From: Toxonevra muliebris
Lineage: Eukaryota; Arthropoda; Insecta; Diptera; Pallopteridae
Reading direction: 5' to 3'
DNA: 64,000 nucleotides
Assembly: GCA_963691655.1 (NCBI GenBank)
Contig: OY829328.1
Span: 11,238,704-11,302,703, forward strand
Below the pieces are notes generated by a model, which saw only the letters and a list, made by a program, of their open reading frames with translations, had not been told where the DNA came from and did not search any database. Shown here piece by piece: positions 61,611 to 64,000 of the stretch (the first letter of the stretch is position 1; each line of letters opens with the position of its first letter). The position numbers and the translations under genes were made by a program.

Positions 61611-61999
61611 TTTTTATGTACGCGTTGTAGATGCTGTGATGTTGTTCTGATGAAATTTTTTTATTTAATTAATATTTTGTAACAAAAAAAAACATATATT
61701 TTTATACTATTATTAAATTCGAAAAAATAAAAATAAAAAAATTGTGTGCAAATTCACAGCTCATGAAATCTAAAACAATAAGCGATATTTTTATATTCCT
61801 ATAGCGTAATATTACTCACATTATTTGAACAAATTATGACACGCTTCTAGCATAAATTTATTGAATTTTTTGTATTCACAGATCTAACTTTATATTATTT
61901 CCATGCATACACTATTTTCATTTTTATTTCAACTTTTTATTAAAGTTTTTTTTTTTATAATTTTTATTAAATTATTTTTTAATTCTACACCGGTTATTT

Positions 62000-62037
62000 T
62001 CCTTTCAAGTCTGTTGTCTTCGCCTGTCCGTTTTATA
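62000..62037 (-). promoter_or_regulatory. TATA-type core promoter of the secreted-protein gene
   Basis: The minus strand reads TATAAAA at 62037-62031, about 420 bp upstream of the signal-peptide exon start. A start site would be expected near 62006, giving a ~395-nt 5' UTR. This is the only strong TATA box close to the first exon. A TATA promoter fits a regulated, tissue-specific secreted protein. Inferred, not measured. Confidence 0.5.
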
Positions 62038-62049
62038 CTGTACTTGGCG

Positions 62050-63380
62050 GCTCAAAGAGATTTTTAATTCAGCTTTAGAGAAAACGCAAAACTTTGAGCT
62101 ACTCTCATAGTCTAAAGCCGTAATTAACATGTAAGCTTGTATTTATACATATATAAATTTAATTATAATTTTTCTGTTGTTGATAATTTCTCATTTGTAT
62201 TGTAAATAAGTAATTAAATAAGTCATCATCTACCAACATGAGGAAACGAACTCGTATCTTTCTTTTTGCAAATGAGATTCTGTAATCTGTAATATGAGTT
62301 TAAAGTTGAATTTGCGGTTATTCTTCTGGGTTTTTTGTTTATATAGATATCAATGTTGTTTTGGTTTATGTGAAATTCCATTTGTTGTTTTGATAGGAAA
62401 AGAACAACCTTTTTTAATACCTTCATACGTATAGAATTTTAATAATGTTTAATGAGCAAAAATTTTGTTTATTCCATAGAAATCTAAAAAAAGCAATTAT
62501 TTTTAATTTTTGGCTACCAAAGTTAGTTCTTCTAATAACAAAATAAAAAATACCACATTGTATCAAAACAATTTGAGTGATTGTGCTAAAATAAAACTAC
62601 AGGGGCGTTACTAAGTATTTAGGATATAACCGTATCTGTTTGATAGTTTAGATATACATAAGTAAGAGTCATGGTAAAATAAACAAGTAGGTTAAATAGG
62701 TAGAGTAGTATTAAAGTACTCTGGATTGTCAAAAAATATGTCAAAAAAAAGTCAAGCAAAGTTGAAGAAAAATGTATTCCATATCCAAAATGCTATATGT
62801 TTTCTGACAATAATTTTTTTGAGAACCATTAAAATCAAGTGAATCTCAAAAATTTCATTCATTTAAAGAGGGGAGAATTCGGCTTAGCATACTTCTTTAT
62901 TTTACTATGATGATGAACGATAAATGAAAACCTGAAATAAAAAGCAGAGATATTCAAACAAGTTAGAAACCAACAGCAACATCCTATGAAGTTATTTTGT
63001 TTATAGGCCGCTGACATGAAAATTTGCGCTTTTGTTCAACGAAATTTTAGTAAATCTCCATCATTTCTAATAGTAGATGACGTTTTTGGTTGCCATTTTC
63101 GTCTTTGTTTTGAATTGTGTTATTTATAACAATAGTGAAAACCTACCCGGGTTCAGTTTCAAAATCGAAAGTATATGCGATTTATATCTGTGGTAAAAAA
63201 GAATAACAGCTAAAGTTTATTTTCTTGTTAGCTGAGTTTGATCTCTTTGAATAGAAATATTATAGAAACTATAGCACTTTTTCAAAATACTCTATGTTGA
63301 TATCAAAGACGTTGCTTGAAATAATATATAGTTCTAAAAATATTTGTTTAATATTTATAATGAAAAATATATGTATGTAT
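62050..63380. other. Upstream intergenic DNA, no supported gene
   Basis: AT-rich sequence upstream of the TATA promoter of the secreted-protein gene. It may hold regulatory sites, but none is recognisable by eye. A 38-codon ORF at 63016 (MKICAFVQRNFSKSPSFL...) is preceded by an AG but has no other support. Confidence 0.4.
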
Positions 63381-63390
63381 ATTTTTACCA

Positions 63391-63497
63391 CAGATATATT
63401 GGATTATACCCAAGTCTTTAATAGTCTCCTAGAAGAACTTGCAAATCTCGCTACTGAATTTTACTTGATTAACACATTTCTAAACAAACTATGCTAA
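63391..63497 (+). CDS. Candidate terminal coding exon (weak)
   Basis: An acceptor-like TTTTTACCACAG ends at about 63392 and is followed by an open frame (DILDYTQVFNSLLEELANLA then TEFYLINTFLNKLC) to a TAA at 63495-63497. AATAAA occurs at about 63565. The peptide is helical and not low-complexity, so it could be the last exon of a plus-strand gene. No matching upstream exon was found. Confidence 0.25.
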
Positions 63498-63569
63498 TAA
63501 AAAATTAACAACTCATTTTCTAGATATGTACATATGTATTCATGTAAAATTTATCGCTGCTAAATAAAA

Positions 63570-64000
63570 TAAATGCTTCTCTGTGATACTCAACTTCTTA
63601 GTTACTGCCATACAGCTATTTACTTGTTTTTTGTGTAGCTGATGCAATAAATAGTGAAATATATGTTTTTGTATTTGCAAATATTTCGACCGGTTTCTCT
63701 TATTATTTATTTTTTTTTAAATTTTTTTTCAACTATTTTTTTGTCTTACTTTTTTGGTAGATATATATTTTATTTTTTGAAATTACGGAAAATTGCCAAA
63801 AGCTATAGAATTGCAATACACTCGTGTACGAGTATGTACTTGCAACCGTGTGTGAAGTATGCTATAACCACAACAATGACGTCCACAACAACAATGAAGA
63901 CGATGGTGGTAAAACTACTTTTCATTAAATTGTCCATAAAAATAATTCATACCACATATGCAGATTGTGTTTACTACTATGTAACCATAGCAGATGTGAT
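63570..64000. other. No supported gene
   Basis: T-rich tracts and simple sequence to the end of the window. Confidence 0.5.

Noticed and set aside
1..64000. CRISPR arrays, rRNA genes, bacterial operons or an integrated virus
   Set aside because: No regularly spaced repeats, rRNA-like sequence, Shine-Dalgarno-led gene runs, or viral capsid, envelope or polymerase motifs (other than LINE RT) were seen.

Overview
This is AT-rich animal DNA, and the gene structure is insect-like: short GT-AG introns of 54-80 bp beside introns of 10-18 kb, genes nested in introns on the opposite strand, CAG-encoded glutamine runs, and relics of LINEs, mariner, Tc1, hAT and many MITEs. A higher dipteran, possibly a tephritid-type fruit fly, is the best guess. 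The species cannot be named from the sequence alone. Nothing prokaryotic is present (no operons, CRISPR or rRNA).

Genes. (1) On the minus strand, 1-12029 holds the 5' part of a focadhesin (FOCAD) orthologue: five coding exons whose splice phases all agree, about 613 residues, running off the left edge. Its 9.9 kb first coding intron contains (2) a plus-strand two-exon gene, 6875-8429, for a 390-residue helical protein I do not recognise. (3) On the minus strand, 36129-61610 holds a six-exon gene for a 442-residue secreted Gly/Ala-, Asn/His/Gln- and Pro-rich protein. Signal peptide, TATA box and poly(A) signal are all visible. Its 17.7 kb first coding intron contains (4) a plus-strand two-exon gene, 45328-45810, for a 140-residue secreted protein resembling the MBF2 family. 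Three weaker candidate exons (12924, about 16930 and 63391) and one orphan promoter-like block (31644) are listed with low confidence.

Between and inside the genes, 12.5-36 kb is mainly a transposon graveyard. It holds RT/RNase H remains of several LINE families on both strands, tRNA-Glu-derived SINE heads, a Tc1 relic, an internally deleted mariner, a TTAA-flanked 699 bp MITE and a hAT-type element inserted in a LINE. The introns of the secreted-protein gene carry further elements: hAT-type insertions with 8 bp target duplications, one of them inside an older MITE; TA-flanked MITEs, including two 77-78 bp copies in opposite orientation; and a large foldback repeat at 51889-53208 whose ~430 bp arms are built from degenerate GGAGTCACTT-like units.

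No new enzymatic or defence system was found. The most interesting items are the two opposite-strand nested genes, the unrecognised secreted-protein gene, the large hairpin-forming repeat, and several nested insertions that can be dated relative to each other. All family assignments rest on reading translations by eye; no database search was run.
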